In this document: one piece after another, positions 6,052 through 6,478 of the stretch | Layout of the letters: the number at the start of each line of letters is the position of its first letter | Position numbering within the stretch: position 1 is the first letter of the stretch | Assembly: GCA_903872875.1 (NCBI GenBank) | Contig: CAIQMJ010000347.1 | Span: 1 to 6,478, forward strand | Direction of reading: 5' to 3' | Origin: an uncultured Variovorax sp. | GTDB lineage: Bacteria; Pseudomonadota; Gammaproteobacteria; Burkholderiales; Burkholderiaceae_C | Length of the DNA: 6,478 nucleotides | Position numbers and translations under genes: made by a program | Notes under the pieces: model-generated | What the model was told of the DNA's origin: nothing | The model's input: only the letters and a program-made list of their open reading frames with translations | Databases searched by the model: none

Positions 6052-6478
6052 TCAGCCGATGTCGTGCAGGGCGCGGAAGGCCTTGTAGAGATTGCGCGGG
6101 TCGAACTGCCCCTTGAACACCGCTGGCGGCTGCCGGTCGATGCCGAGCAGGCCATAGACCGCCGTCATCGCCGAGCGGACCGAATACTCGACCGTGAACA
6201 CCACGTCGTCCGGTTGCTCGCAGAACTGGCCGGTGACGGCGAAGTTGAGGTGGCCTTCCGGGAGCACCGCTGGCCGGTCGCCTCTGGCGCGACGCAGGAA
6301 CTGGCTGGTGATGAAGGGCATGAGGCACGGCAGGCAGATCGACTGCGCCAGGATCGCATCGGTCCGTTCACCCGATCCCACACCGAGGTGCCCGAGCAGT
6401 TCGGTCATGAGTTCGCGGCCGGTGCATTCGCCCATCGGCTTGGCCACGAAGTTGCCCGGCTTGTCCATCGCGAGCCCG
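6052..6478 (-). CDS. ohyA: Oleate hydratase (fatty acid double-bond hydratase), C-terminal part
   Basis: About 141 residues are visible, ending at TGA 6054-6052. The frame runs off the right edge, so the start is outside; the ATG at 6468 is an internal Met. Oleate hydratases are FAD-dependent enzymes that add water to the cis-9 double bond of oleate, giving 10-hydroxystearate, and act at the membrane surface on free fatty acids. The visible piece shows the family's C-terminal pattern: GNFVAKPMGECTGRELMTELLGHLG, then CLMPFITSQFLRRARGDRP, NFAVTGQFCEQPDDVVFTVEYSVRSAMTAVYGLLGID, and DPRNLYKAFRALHDIG at the end. The family has about 550-650 residues, so roughly a quarter is seen and the FAD-binding GxGxxG is outside. 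It is followed by a hairpin and then, 115 bp on, by the phosphoketolase gene in the same direction. A metabolic link between the two is not evident. Confidence 0.9.
   Translation of the reverse strand, partial: GLAMDKPGNFVAKPMGECTGRELMTELLGHLGVGSGERTDAILAQSICLPCLMPFITSQFLRRARGDRPAVLPEGHLNFAVTGQFCEQPDDVVFTVEYSVRSAMTAVYGLLGIDRQPPAVFKGQFDPRNLYKAFRALHDIG

Noticed and set aside
5937..6155. N-terminal extension of phosphoketolase by 73 codons to an ATG at 6155.
   Set aside because: It overlaps the oleate hydratase gene in another frame, reads as low-complexity Ser/Arg/Thr and lacks family similarity. The ATG at 5936 has a good ribosome site and gives the normal family length.
1..6478. CRISPR array, tRNA or rRNA gene, insertion sequence, or phage-defence genes.
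   Set aside because: I saw no regularly spaced repeats, no tRNA-like cloverleaf or rRNA sequence, no transposase or integrase frame, and no terminal inverted repeats around the metal module.

Overview
This is a 6.5 kb, GC-rich window from a bacterial chromosome. Coding strands show strong G/C preference at third codon positions. The gene types (CadR/PbrR-type MerR regulator, P1B zinc/cadmium/lead ATPase, GlcG/HbpS-like protein, vanillin-dehydrogenase-like aldehyde dehydrogenase, proteobacterial phosphoketolase, oleate hydratase) suggest a betaproteobacterium of the order Burkholderiales, perhaps Comamonadaceae. That placement is inferred from protein appearance, not from a search.

Layout, left to right. 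(1) 1-215, minus: N-terminal part of a GlcG/HbpS-family (DUF336) protein running off the left edge. (2) 238-about 651, minus: the last ~135 residues of an NAD(P)-dependent aldehyde dehydrogenase whose catalytic part is missing, so a decayed gene. About 110 bp of scrambled sequence separates it from the next gene. (3) 766-3528: a heavy-metal resistance module, made of a 752-residue P1B-2 ATPase on the minus strand and a divergent 147-residue CadR/PbrR-like activator on the plus strand. The 60-bp gap between them holds a textbook MerR-family promoter with a 19-bp spacer. (4) 3549-5936, minus: a complete 795-residue xylulose-5-phosphate/fructose-6-phosphate phosphoketolase, convergent with the regulator. 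A near-consensus FNR/Anr box lies upstream. (5) 6052-6478, minus: C-terminal part of an oleate hydratase running off the right edge, followed by a hairpin terminator that abuts the FNR box.

How the parts work together. The regulator senses Cd/Pb/Zn-type ions and activates the exporter from the shared intergenic promoter. The phosphoketolase converts sugar phosphates to acetyl phosphate and looks separately controlled, probably by oxygen. The aldehyde dehydrogenase remnant and GlcG-like gene look like the end of an older catabolic operon, cut by the event that placed the metal module beside it.

I found no new kind of system here. The points most worth a second look are the broken junction next to the metal ATPase, the predicted leaderless start of the ATPase, and the FNR-type site in front of the phosphoketolase.
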